From positions 15,120,501 through 15,184,500 of the forward strand of contig JAILWY010000001.1 in the NCBI GenBank assembly GCA_022113835.1: a stretch of 64,000 bases of DNA. The letters are read 5' to 3'. The stretch is from Atopsyche davidsoni (Eukaryota; Arthropoda; Insecta; Trichoptera; Hydrobiosidae). Position numbers and translations under genes: made by a program. Shown here piece after piece: positions 23,501 to 36,000 of this stretch (within the stretch, counting starts at the first letter, position 1; each line of letters starts with the position of its first letter). The notes beneath the pieces are model-generated. The model searched no databases and was not told where the DNA came from. It saw only the letters and a list, made by a program, of their open reading frames with translations.

Positions 23501-24441
23501 TTCATTGCAAGATGCCGGTTCATACAAGCAACCTGTCACTACCTGGCTAACCCTCACAGACTCCGGACAGGTAATTTTTCAATAACCATCTTACTAAAGA
23601 GTGGTACTTATTAGTATATTCAATATCTAACGAATATTTTAATTTTACCCGTCACAGGGCACTGTTCCATATGGAGAACTGCTGCTTTCTCTTTCATACT
23701 TGCCAACAGCTGAGAGACTAACCCTGATCCTGGCCAGGGCTCGAAGACTACCAAACCCCATGGATTCCAACGTTTTCATAAAGGTTACAATTTCAAATAT
23801 TCAAACAAAATAATAATTTAATCTTAATGATTTTCTCATGACTTCACGGTTTTATTATGGGGCCGAATAAAAATGAATTAAAATTGTTATTACTTTTGAG
23901 GAAGAAACCATTGATGTTTTTGTATGATTTGCTTGAAGAAATTAAAGCTGGCCTGCTTATCTTCTTTTAGGTTAGAAAGGTTAATAGACTTTCAGATTAT
24001 GTAAGTTTTGATGTCTTTCCTTAGTGGAGTTCTCACATAAATCATAATACATAATGATTATGAATATTTCATCTGTTTTTAAAAATAAGTTTTATTATTC
24101 AAAATAATTATATTCTTCAGGTGTACTTACAAAGAAACGGAAAGAAGGTAGCGAAGAAGAGATCTTCTATCAAGAATAGCGAAACATGTCCTACATTCAA
24201 TGAAGCATTCATCTTCAGCGTGCCCCCACATCTCCTGTCATCAGTGGAGCTGCGAGTGACCCTCGTTTACTACCCATTGGGGGTGGAGTTCCACCACGTC
24301 ACGCAGCACTACAAGATAGGCCACATTCTGCTAGGCCGAACTGCAGCAGGCAAGCCCGGCAGCCACTGGGGACAGATGGTCAGCTCCCTGAGGAAACCTG
24401 TCTCCATGTGGCATCCTCTCAGGAAGCAACACTCTCTATAA
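20403..24441 (+). CDS. Syt12: Synaptotagmin-12-like tandem C2 membrane protein
   Basis: Coding exons are 20403-20579, 21528-21697, 21983-22666, 23151-23280, 23367-23570, 23658-23783 and 24121-24441. All are GT/AG and in frame, giving 603 residues. Residues ~3-35 are a single membrane anchor followed by a basic, Cys-containing stretch (RWLRCSREEK). Residues ~60-330 are a Ser-rich, mostly disordered linker. C2A spans ~330-455 and C2B ~458-600. C2B has GELLLSLSYLP, KVYLQRNGKK, FNEAFIFSVP, an HW...M motif and a PVSMWHPLRK end, which match vertebrate SYT12 as I remember it. Both C2 domains lack the aspartates that bind Ca2+, so a Ca2+-independent role in vesicle trafficking is expected. The gene converges with the ATP10-like gene to its right. 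Confidence 0.88.
21528..21697 (+). CDS. Syt12: Syt12-like, coding exon 2
   Basis: The acceptor is cattttcag and the donor gtacgc, phase 2 at the end. It encodes the start of the linker (IKNDADDFIGENYHRFDSVD). The donor is the weakest in the gene but is the one that keeps the frame with exon 3. Confidence 0.75.
21983..22666 (+). CDS. Syt12: Syt12-like, coding exon 3 (Ser-rich linker)
   Basis: This is the longest exon, 684 bp, with acceptor ctgtttcag and donor gtgaaa. It encodes an Asn/Ser-rich linker, basic-Ser patches (SRSRSNSE) that could be phosphorylated, and the first strand of C2A (GQLCLSLRCF). Confidence 0.85.
23151..23280 (+). CDS. Syt12: Syt12-like, coding exon 4 (C2A)
   Basis: It encodes the C2A segment with VNVIEARNLPG and PDTFVGIFLSPD. 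Ca2+-binding synaptotagmins have an Asp-rich loop (SDPYV) where this has PDTFV. Confidence 0.85.
23367..23570 (+). CDS. Syt12: Syt12-like, coding exon 5 (C2A)
   Basis: Sixty-eight codons, phase 0 both sides. It encodes the second half of C2A with PSYNETF and HIYSTENETFSLIGEADL. The loop that normally carries the Asp-x-Asp ligands reads STENETF. Confidence 0.87.
23658..23783 (+). CDS. Syt12: Syt12-like, coding exon 6 (start of C2B)
   Basis: Forty-two codons. It encodes YGELLLSLSYLPTAERLTLI and RARRLPNPMDSNVFIK; the SDPYVK-type loop is replaced by MDSNVFIK. Confidence 0.87.
24121..24441 (+). CDS. Syt12: Syt12-like, last exon (C2B end and stop)
   Basis: It encodes VYLQRNGKKVAKKRSS, FNEAFIFSVP, KIGHILLGRTAAGK, the HWGQM motif and the PVSMWHPLRK tail typical of C2B C-termini. 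TAA is at 24439-24441. Confidence 0.9.
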   Translation: MYLQRNGKKVAKKRSSIKNSETCPTFNEAFIFSVPPHLLSSVELRVTLVYYPLGVEFHHVTQHYKIGHILLGRTAAGKPGSHWGQMVSSLRKPVSMWHPLRKQHSL

Positions 24442-27400
24442 ACAGCTTACTTTCACACACAATTCATTGAAATCCACTGCAAGAGGCACATTTAAGAAAT
24501 ATCATTGAGGGATGAGGTGTTTACAATTTGCTTGTTATGATAATACTTGGAAAGTTATATGTTTAATATATTAACTATATTTTCAAAGACTGGCTAATAG
24601 TTTGTTTTTCCTACTAAGAGACATGACACCGTTTAGTACTCATATGAGACACGTTACCGGTTCCTGGATTTTTGATAATAAAAATAAACTCTATGATTAG
24701 CAAATCTTTCTTACATAGTTTACTCTCACTGCATGCTGCTGGTTGAGAGGATTTGTTGAAGACTCAAACTGTGACTCACTGTTTTCCAAGTGGCAGTTTA
24801 TTTTTGATGAATAGAGACTTCAACTGAAGTATGTCATGAAATTTTCAACAAATGCGATGTCTTTGAAATTAGCAATTTCTCCAATATCATACATTACATT
24901 TTGGATTCACTAGTCACTGTATAATGGTTGCTTATGTTGTTTATCCGATTAAAATGCTCATGTCCACATCTATGCTTCCATTTCAAAAAGATATGTAACT
25001 AAATGCTTTATTAGTATTCCTATGAATATTAGTAGCCTACTCTACAAGTTCGTTGAATATTTTTCATATTTACTCTAGTGATTTTAGTATGTAAGTACTT
25101 ATGTCGTTTATTACTCAAAGTTGCTGGATCAACTAAAATTTTATATCTTTAAGAATGTTATTTATACCTGAAACAGTTTGAAGTTCGTGATATTGTCGAT
25201 AGTCTATATGAATAAGGTACAAGACTGCGAATGAACTCAACTGACCACAATGTGCCGGCTCCGGACGGTGGACACAGGGTCCTCACTCTAGCCAGCTTCA
25301 GGCGGCCGCTCCAGCCTCGAGCGGCTCACTGAACATCTCTCTTTTACACTCTGAATTGTGCATTCCTAATACTTATACATTGTTAGCAAAACCATTGAAA
25401 TGTAACCTAATTATATTGGCTAGTTCGGGTATGTATGATATGTGATGTCTGTGTAAGTCTAACAATCCTGAGATGTGATTTGTACGGATGTATTTTCGAA
25501 AAGTGAGCAGTGTAAAAAAACAGAGAACCACGCATGCTAATGAGTGATGGGCAATGTCAATTATTTTGAAATAATTGATTAGTCGAAAAATCATGCATAT
25601 CTCTGGTTTATTTTTTGGGTAAAATTTGCTGAAGATTAATTTTTCCATTATCTTGCGTTTTGTATTTTATGGGAAAAATGTGTTAAATTTTATCATACTC
25701 TATACAACCATGACTGTCGGCGAAACTAGTCACTTCAAATAGATCAAAAAGTAATATCACTAAATCTCTCTGCAAAAAATATTATGTTAAATTTCAAAAC
25801 GTTTAATTATTCATCCATATAATTATTAGGACCAATCAATTATTGAAAATAATAGATTATTTGATTTTAACAGCTTCAGCTGTGTGCCCAATAATTAGAA
25901 TATATAATATATTTACACATGACGATAGCCAATGGTTTATAACTGTATGTAAAGAACAAGCAACTGTATTGACTTTAAATACTCTGAATAACATTGTATC
26001 TAATCAGTCTAATTAGGTCATATTAAAAAAATCAATCAAATGAGTGATATGATGCTAATATCTAATCAAAATTTTACTTTGTAATAAACAAATAATCCCT
26101 TTGCATGCATATTTTTGAAATGATTAAAATTAGACTGACTAAGATACGTAAATATGTGTATAAGGAGTGTAATTTAATTTTGTGAATTATTGAAATACGT
26201 TACACAACTCTCAATAATAGCTTGGAATGGCTATGGACTATGGTGGGTGGTTTCATATCACTCGAAGTATCGAATTTCTGTATAAAACTAAATATCTTGA
26301 ACAGAACCTCTTTTTGACACATTTAGGACTTCAATTTGATAAAAGTCACATATTATTATTTATACAAATAAACTTGCGACCAGAAAGAACTACATTCTCG
26401 TGTGAAGCTCTTCATTGTTATATTCATTTGTAATTGATGTTTACCAAAATAAAGCATCTTTAAGCTTTACGTACTGACTGAAAAGACAACTTCAAGCTTT
26501 AAAAATGTAAATCTTACTAGATCTTAATAGATAACATTTATTTCTTTGATACCATAAAGTATAAGATTTCCATTTTCGGCAAAATAATATAGATATTTTA
26601 CACAATGCTGCCAAAATAACACTTCAATTGACTTATGTTTGCAAGATATGCCTAATTAAATGCATGGAATATTTTATGACGGCACTTTCATAAGGTTTCT
26701 ACATACATATTTCCAGTTATTCAACATAACAATGCCTTCCCCATGTCTAGCGATTTAACTCTTTTCCCTCAGCTGTATCGCATGTCTTCATCATATTCGG
26801 CACTAAAACCCATGGTGGGTTTTAAAAAGTGTGACAGCAGTCCTGCTTATGTGCTGCTATCCTCCAGCTCATCTCGCCTAGTGATTCTTTACTTCACAAG
26901 TGATTTATCTCATCTTCTGCTACATCCTGATACGAAATAGCTGTTGGGAAAGGGTTAACAGTGACAATTTAACCTTTTTCCTAAATATCTTATAGTGTAG
27001 GACCAAAAAAATATAGTATTGATTAAGTTTCACTATGTAAGTCGATGTTACCCCAGATGGTTTATTGTAAATATTAAATGTATTTTTTTACAATCTAGTC
27101 ACAGTTGGTTTTAGTTAGAGTAGAAATTTTAAATTTCAATTAGTGTTCGCGTTTCTGGTTAATCGTGAAGTAATTTTAAATAATAAAAAAACTATTATAA
27201 CATTTTTAAAATATGATTAATGAAGGCATAATCAAATTCAAATTTTTCCTTATTCCCTGTTTTTATAACAAACGATGGTCATGTGTGCCCATTGACCATT
27301 CTGTGAATGTGGACACTAACCTGTGTGACATTTTCTAAGGTTATTTATCTGTTCTTATTAACTTGAGCGGGTGGCATCAAAACTCAAGTAATCTAGATTA

Positions 27401-29946
27401 TAAGTCTTTTAAACACTAGTCTATTTTTAATATTAAGGGGTTACAAAAAATGATAGCCAGATGAACATGCATTATAAAAGCAAGTGCGTCTTTGTCTTAC
27501 TCATAATACAATTTTTTTTCCAAAGTTGGTAAGCAACCGTGCTAACTACTATGTTATGAAATAGTCGTATTGACTTCATAAGATATTTCAGGTCATTTAG
27601 TGTATTTGATTATGCCTATTTCTAAGTAAGATGGATAAATTATGTGATCTTTTCCATAAATTTTGTCTTTGTGTATAATTATTTAGATGTCAATAAATTA
27701 GACTATTTGTGAAAAATTTAAATTATCACACAAACCTACAGTATTCTTAACTTTACTATAACCCTGGATTATTACTCTATCCAATACAAATTAAATGAAA
27801 CTCAAATGTATTTATATATTTATATGAGACGTTCTTATAAAACTCTACTCTGTGAATTTAATAAAAATATAAAAATGACGATTTTAAATAATATTTTACA
27901 TTTCTCATGACATTTTTTTCATTTTTAATAATGAGGGATTAGTAGGGGCCTTTTACTACTCAGCTTTTATTGGCTGAAATCTTCCAAAAACGTTAAAACA
28001 AACTGTACAAAATTTCACACTACTTACAAATAACTTATCAAATTTGTCTATAATTTTCATCTTTACAAAATTTCATGTGTAATATTCAACATGTAATATT
28101 ATTTATATTTGACAATCATGCATGAATTGTATTTTAGTGACAATAAACTTAATGAAAATGTATCAATACTTTTTATATCGCATGGAACTCCAAAAATACA
28201 CCCATCATTATTCAATAATCGAATAGAGATCGAACCATGGAAGAGCAATGGTTTTTTTCAGTTTTCGCAGTTCTGTTAAAAATAAATAAATTGTCTCAAA
28301 GTTCAAAGGGAAGGAAAACTTTTGAGGTGTTCCTCTCGCTGATGCACGTTTCTATAGTATTCCTGTATACAATAAGATAAAGGCAGTATATTTTTAACAT
28401 TTCATTTATTTAAATTCACTCACGTTTATAACTTCAGATAAAATCAATTTCAACAAGTCAACTTTTATTATCAATATAAAGGAAACTTTTAATGGCATAG
28501 TATAAATTAAAATATTAGTTATATCCCCTCAAAATAATTCTACTAAAATCTTCATATTTGTATGTACATTGGAGAAAAATAATAGTAACAATAATCTCAA
28601 TATTAAAAAAATACTTTTTGATTTATACAAAATATGATTATTGTTACTAGATCATTTTAATTTGATATTGGTTGTTCAAAAAAATATTACAAAAATATAT
28701 TTAATATCTTTTACATTATGCAATTTTATTATTTTGAATTGAAATTATAATGAGGGTAGATTTTTTGGGAAAATAGTTTTTACAATAGTAGTTTTACTTT
28801 TTGTCTTAAGTGAGAAAACTGATCAAAAATTTAAAAAATATTTTAACACACGCATTATTTCATTAAAATATGCTCATAGCAACATCGGTGACGTCGAATT
28901 ATATAATGAATCATAAAGAAAAAATATTTATGCTAATTTTAATAATTATTATTGTTATGAGTGTTCAATAAGAAAGTGATCAAGAAATAGACTTGAAATT
29001 AGCAAGCGAAGATTTCATACATGATAAAACAATAACAATGGAAGAAATGCTGATGGTGGCTTTGCATCAAGTCAATATTAAACTAAACCTTACTAAAGCT
29101 CTTCAACTATCTTTATGGCAAATTATAAATTTTATTAGGCAACAAATTATAAATACAATATCTGCTCATCCCGCATCTCACTTCACGCCGGTCCAGCTAA
29201 CGGTTCTGAGCCGGACCGTAACAAGCTAGGCTTCATCGCTTCACTGAACCTACGGGTGACTCAGACTAAATGAATCAAACTGAAGTTGGCCACTGTGACA
29301 AGTCGATGGTCATCATCGAGAACATCGGCATTATTGTATAAAACAATTCCTACATTGACAGACAAGTCGCGGGAATCCCGGACACCAAACGCTCTCCTCC
29401 GTGAGCATTCGGCTACATTGAACAGTCTTTTAATTGTTTTTATTTATCAATTTTAATAATTTATATACATTATTTCATAAAAATTGGCTTTAAAAAATAG
29501 TGGTTTCCATAAATGGTCAGTATATTTATCATATCATTGGATTCGTTGGTCCCGCCTATCAGACGTTATATGTACAACCTCCCCGTGCCGATGCAACTGC
29601 ACCACCGAGCGTCTGACTGGAAAATTCCCAGCGCGTATTCAATATAAGTTACAGTTAACGATAAAACTTACCATAATCTATATATAATATTTTTGTAAAT
29701 AAATTACACTTTGTTATATTTGTAAAAAAAATACTAATATGCCTAGGACAGAGATCACAGCCTAATTGAATTGGGTCGAGGTATATCACACGGCATATTA
29801 CTCAGTGGCCGCCGCGCCGGAGCCATGGCCTTGCAGCATCCACACTTCCATGCTGCTGACTTCGAAGACGAGCGCACTCCATCGTCAGTCATCATCCAGC
29901 ATGGGACATGAACAGTAAATCCTTGTGGATTCCACTTTTATTGTGA
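24442..29946. other. 3' UTRs and intergenic DNA between converging genes
   Basis: No coding exon is supported. Poly(A)-signal-like AATAAA strings are common on both strands (for example near 24682 on the plus strand). A partial GAAAC repeat lies near 25713-25735. Segments near 25250-25330, 29170-29420 and 29780-29946 are richer in GC and are probably 3' UTR or intergenic sequence. Confidence 0.55.
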
Positions 29947-30001
29947 CTATCCGATCGCCGTCAGTGTCGAATGCTTCCTTATGGGGTTATCATCCGTTGG
30001 T
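29947..30001 (-). CDS. ATP10: ATP10-like, last exon
   Basis: The acceptor is aattttcag. It encodes the final 17 residues ([17 protein letters not shown]) and TAG. It was found by requiring the phase left by the previous exon. Confidence 0.75.
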
Positions 30002-33000
30002 CTGAAAATTATTTTAATTACAAAAATTTAGATAAGAAAATTTTCTGCCCTCACTAAAGATATATAATATATTTATTTCCAGTGATGTCCAATCACAACT
30101 GCTGAAGCTGATATTTGTCAATTGATTTGACAATGAGAGCTTCATTTTCTTATGGATAAGGAGAACTGTTTATTTTTAAATTTTCTGTTCAAAATTGTAG
30201 GTACAGCATTTGGTAGAACACTGGCAGCTAGTCTGCTACTAACCTGTAGATGTGCGTAGAATGTGATGCATTGTGGTAGTGAGCGGCGAGGGGGAGCCGA
30301 GCAACTTTACGAGCGCGTCGCCTCTGCAGTACCGCGCGGCCCAGTGGTCCTGGCCACAGCGACGCACTCAATGCCCGCCACGCCAGTCTGTAATACAAGA
30401 GAAAATATAAAAAATGGTTGATCAATGTTTTATAGTATTTATTTTAGAAAAACTAGACAAATATTGAAATCTCAAAAGTGTAAACAATGGCCACTTTCTG
30501 ACACAATCTAGAGTTTATATGAACAATCTGTAGTGGTTTCGGTAAAAAGTAAATGATAGCACGTGACAATGAATACACATAAACATACAATTATTGTTCA
30601 CAACTAGAGACAACAGTTAATTTTTTCAAGTTATAAATGATATAAAAATAAAGTGCTGTGTGAAGGTGTAAAGGGAAGGGGTATTCATACAGGTATGTAT
30701 ATGAAGAATCCAAATGAGTCATGGATAAATTATATGCAGGTACATCATAATATTTAACAATATCTAATAATACATTTTACAATCATATGATGTAGTAATA
30801 TGGGTTCGACAATTTAAAAAATTGAATACTTCATTGTGGGTAAGGTAAAAATGCAAGTCAAATATCTAATATTAAATTACTAGCTGACCTTGGAGCAAGA
30901 GCTATCACAGCGCTGAGTACAATGATGAGCCAGTACTCTGGAGTCATTATAGCCATCTCCATGACCCAGTAGTTGGAAGGCAGTCCCATGCACTGCACAC
31001 AAATGGCATTGTACACCAAAGTGAAGCCGTAGAATGCTCCCAGTGACCCCATCAGTGACATCACGTGCAGGATTGTCTACAATCACAATAAAAAAAATTA
31101 TTTAGAATTTATAATAATATATTTTAGGTAAATGATACACAGCTTTCATTTATAACACAAATCCTGATGAAGTGTTACTGAAAATTTCCACGAAATATGG
31201 TAAAATAAAATGACACTCGAATCACGGGTAAACGCGTTTCCCAAAAACAACATGAACAGATCTGTAAAAATGTTTCAACTGACCCAGCTTCTTGTTTCGA
31301 TAGCAACGTGCAATAGCATAACAATGATGCAGGAGCTGGAGATAGTGATTCCAAACAGCCACAGGTCTACTCCACTGCCCCAGAAGGTGTGCAGTGCCGT
31401 GAAGAAGAGGACGATGCTTTGGTAGAGAGCATCTGCCATGGCCAGCCAGTAGGAGCGCGGCAGGTATGTGGTGCCAAGACGAGACGCCGCGTACAAACCT
31501 GGCCGCTCCAGTAGCAAAGCTTCTGGGGCCGCACGGTCGTACACTCCTGGAAATAGAACCCAATGTGTCAAAAGTAAACTACAAATGATTTTTAATGATT
31601 TGCACATTTAACGACTTTGTTTATGTGCGCAGTATGAATAATATATTTTTTTAAAGTGATATTGAAATATATGATATGTAATTAGCAATGGTGCGCAGTG
31701 CATTCCAAATCTGGGCATGTAGCTGAATGTAGAATGTAGCTAATAAAAATGTATTCATTTATAGGATGTTCTTGATCAAAAAAGTTTATAGTGATGAATA
31801 AAGTAAATAATAATAAAATAATTACCTATGGCAAGAGGTGGTAATGCAGTGAAGAATAAATTATAAAGCATGAGGAACATTTGGTCAACCATCACGCAGG
31901 CCGACCAACCGCAGAAAAGTTGGAACCAAAACACGACGAACACAAATGTCTGTAAAAAAAAAAACAATGTACCGTGAAATGATAATGCAATGTCAATGAA
32001 AACAACAAAACTTTCATTTTAATAGAATAATATACACATTTTCATTTAAGGCGAGAGAGAAAGATTAAAAGCTTAGCTGCCGTGGAAATCACTGAACAAA
32101 ATCAGGCCCATGGTAGATTTCAGAGACTGGTGCATTAAGTTGTGTGAAATTCAGGGGCCTGCGCCATTGGAGAAGTTTCAACAATCCTGATACACAATTG
32201 CAATGCACAAATTACATCCACTTGTTTACTAAAAGAAGCAGAAAGCCCGCAAATTTGATCTTTGATACTCTCTCAGAGAAGTATTCCGTTTCTAATGAAA
32301 AATAATAATCAAATAACTAAAAGATTACTTATTTTATAAAGATTATAAGTAATTTTTTTAATATTAAACCTTAAGATTTTAGATTCAGCCTACAGGAGAA
32401 ATTTCAGACTAGAAATTATTAAAAACATGTATCAGATGCAGTTCATCGGGGATTATAAATAATGAATTAATAATTAATTAACATTGAATAAAGGTCAAAA
32501 TTCATAGTAATAAAAATCAGAAATTCAGGAAAGAACTTTATGTATATTGTAGTTGACTCATAAGTGAAATTTGGCTATTATTTTTCGGAAATAAAATAAT
32601 GTTTATATTTTAGCAAAAAGAAAAGATACATACGGCATTTTTGTAAAAAAAGTAGAGGATCATTCTAGCCAAGCGATTATAGCACCAATGGCCATGAACA
32701 AGAAGAAACCTTTCCAGATATTTGAACCTGGAAATGGCAAAGTCAGAAGCCATCACAGCTTGCATTCCTTCCATGCCTGAGATGCCTGTAATGAAACATA
32801 ATAAGATTGAAAATGCAGTGGAAATAAGCATTGAGAGATTTGGTAAAGATTTTAGCGTACGCACCGATGCCCACATCAGCTGTCTGGATCATGGACACAT
32901 CGTTTGCTCCGTCCCCAATGGCTAGCGTTGTCACTCCCAACTCTTCTTTAACAACCTGGAAAAACAGATTTTAAATTAAGGCTTGTGGTGTAATATCAAA

Positions 33001-36000
33001 TGAATTTTATATTTTTTTTTGTCCACCAAGCATTTTACTAATGCCAATAACAAGATAAACATAAGATATTACTAATTTTAGAAAATATTTGAATTAGCAA
33101 TTGAATAACAAGCGGAATGGTTTAGAAATACCTTAACAATGTAGGCCTTTTGCAGGGGGGTGGCCCTGCAGCACAGCACGGAGATGCAGCGCCGAGTAAG
33201 CTGCAGGAAGGGCCCAGTAAGGTTGGAGCGCTTGTCTAGGATGAAGGTCAGCGTCTTGCCGTCCACCACGAGCGCACGGCCCTTGCTGGACCGACTGGGG
33301 AAGGGACTCACTACGATGCCATTTCCATCCTCGCTCACTCCGATATTATCCATGCTGTCCAGGTAGCACCTGAAAAATTATATATGTAAAGTTTAGCATG
33401 TCTCATAGATTAACGACATACATCTTATTACAATGTAGAGACTAAGAACTATGAAAAACCTTTTGTATAATATGAGATCCAAAATCTTCAGACTAACACG
33501 GACTATGATTTTGATGTTTTGAATAATAGAATTTGAGTGAGCTCACCTTATCGTGGATTCAGCTTGGTCTTTACTTCTCGCCATCAGCTTTAGTAATTCA
33601 ACTTGGGGAGGAAATAGTTTGGCGGAGTAGGCTACATTAATAGCAGTCTCAGGCTTGTCTCCAGTGAGCACCCACACGACGATGCCGGCCTCCAGCAGCG
33701 CGGCAATGGTGTGAGGCACACCATCCTGCAGGCGGTCTTCAATCCCCGTGGCTCCAAGGAGAACCAGGTTGGTCTCCAAGCTGCTGTGGCACTCTCTTAT
33801 TTTTCTCTCTCTATTATCTAATGCGAGCTCAGCACTCTTGAGCTCTTCCGCCCAGTCTTCGTATTGTTCAATAGTTATTGTCTTCTTCGCTATCACTAGT
33901 GTTCTCAGTCCCTGTCTCCCATAGGAGTCGATTAATTGCTGCGTCCTCATCAGCGCTGCTCTCTCAGCGGACCCCTCCGGCGAGGGAGCCAATGCTTCCA
34001 GAACGGTGCTATCCGCTCCCTTACAGTAGACTGTGACGTGAGGAGAGTGCGGCAACCTCAGCACTATCGACATGCATTTTCTTGACGAGTCGAACGGCAG
34101 AACATTCAAAACGGGAAAAGACATTTGCTCTCCGCTAAGATTGATGGTGGCCTCCCTTGGGGATCTCTTCTCTAAGCGACAGCCGTAGGCAAGAGCCGCT
34201 TCAACCAGAGCCAGCTCATCCGGACTCTCCGCTTCAAAAATAGGTTTCGAGGGAGTGGGAGTCATCTCCGATAAAATGGAAGAGTTCAAGTGACTCTTTC
34301 CGTTCTCCAGTTGCTTGTCGCGATTGAAGATTGGTAGCGACGGCAACTGAAGAAATCTTGGTCTCTCGGGAGGGGATGAAGGTATGGGAGGCAGCCCTGT
34401 CACGGGTCGGGGGGAAGGGAGGGCAGAAGGTGGAGGGGAGGGGGTGACGGATCTGGACTCGGCGAGGCGGGAATACTTCTCGGTGGTCAACGGAGTCTGT
34501 TTATGTTTTAACTTAGTTCCGTTAGCCACGAACTTAGGTACCCTTGCAGAGTTAGGAGTCTCCACGATCCCGCTCGCGTTCATGCTGTCGTGATGAGGAG
34601 TATGGCTCACGACGACGGTATTGCACAGAGCTAACACGAGAAGGAACTCTCTGACATTACTCGCGTGGCTGCCCTCGGTGACGTTCCTCGACTGCAGCTC
34701 TTCCAGCAGCTGAGGGTTAGCGGTAATGGGCGTGGCGGGCTCAGAAGTGTTGACGGGCGAGCCCATGGGGTGCGCCCTCTCGGAGCTGAGGTGGTTGTAG
34801 TCCACCCCGCCGATGGCGCATCGCCGGAACACCATCTTGTTTTCTGTCAGCGTCCCCGTCTTGTCGCTGAAGATGTACTCGATTTGCCCCAGCTCCTCGG
34901 TGATGTTCAGCGCGCGGCATTCGATCCTCTTGTCGGTGGTGGGGTCGTACAAGTCGACGTTATTGTGGATATGATATATCTGAACCAACTTGGTCATCTC
35001 TATGGTGACGTACAGGGACAGCGGGATCATGACCTGCAGGATGATTATGAAGGTCCAGAAGCTAAGCAGGCCCTCGTAGGCGGGCTCCCAAGCGTAGGGC
35101 AGGAACGAGGGCAGGGGCGGAGTGGGGGCGACCTTCTCGAGCCAGAGCTTGCAGCCGATGGCGCCCACGCAGCACATGACGAGCAGCATCAGCACGCACC
35201 ACACCACGTCCGTGTTCATCTGCCGCTCCAGCCGGGACCGCTTGTAGCGCGGTCCACCGTTGTTCAGCATCGCTTTCGTCTCGTGGCCTGCAAATTCCGA
35301 AGGTACAGAATCACTACCAATCTAAAAACACTGAATTTATTGCCTTAAAGCTGAGATATACGGAACAAGCCCGAATTTCAGTTTTCTTGTAAAAATTAAA
35401 AAATATAGTCAATCATGTGTAGTAAAATTTACTTCTTTGGATGCTGTTATTTTTTAAGTCATCGTGGATTGTATTGTGAAGAACCAATATTCATCAAACA
35501 ATCAACTGAGGATGTGGCAAGAGGGTTGGGCGGGTACCTGCGTAGACGACGATCCCCTCTACGTAGTCGGTGTTTTTGACGCGGCTCTCCCTCAGCAGCA
35601 GGTTGTCGGAAGACAGCGGGGCTCGCCGGCCTCCCTCATGCACCACCCAGCCATGGAAGCGGTAGATCTTGGTGGTCGGGGCCTCCACCTCCAGCAAGCT
35701 CACGAACTTGCCCGCCGTGAACGTCTCCTGCTGAAAGCAAAGAGATATCACATCAGACAAGCCGCTTGCACTATTCGAAGCATCTTTCCATTATCCACCA
35801 TTCGTTTTGGAGAAAGATCACACACTACGTGAGAAAAAAATTAAAAATATATATTAGATAATTTTTTAGAATTTCTTTTTTTTGTAACTGATGTAAACGT
35901 GATAATGTGAACCTGAAACATACTGTGTACAGAAATAACCTGTATAGGTATCAAATGCAGATTTTTTTTTTAATTTTCAATAATCGCAAGGCACCGATTA

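Noticed and set aside
34665..35348. Plus-strand frame of 227 codons opposite the ATP10-like exon
   Set aside because: It is antisense to a strongly supported P4-ATPase exon and has no domain sense; GC-rich coding DNA often leaves the opposite strand open.
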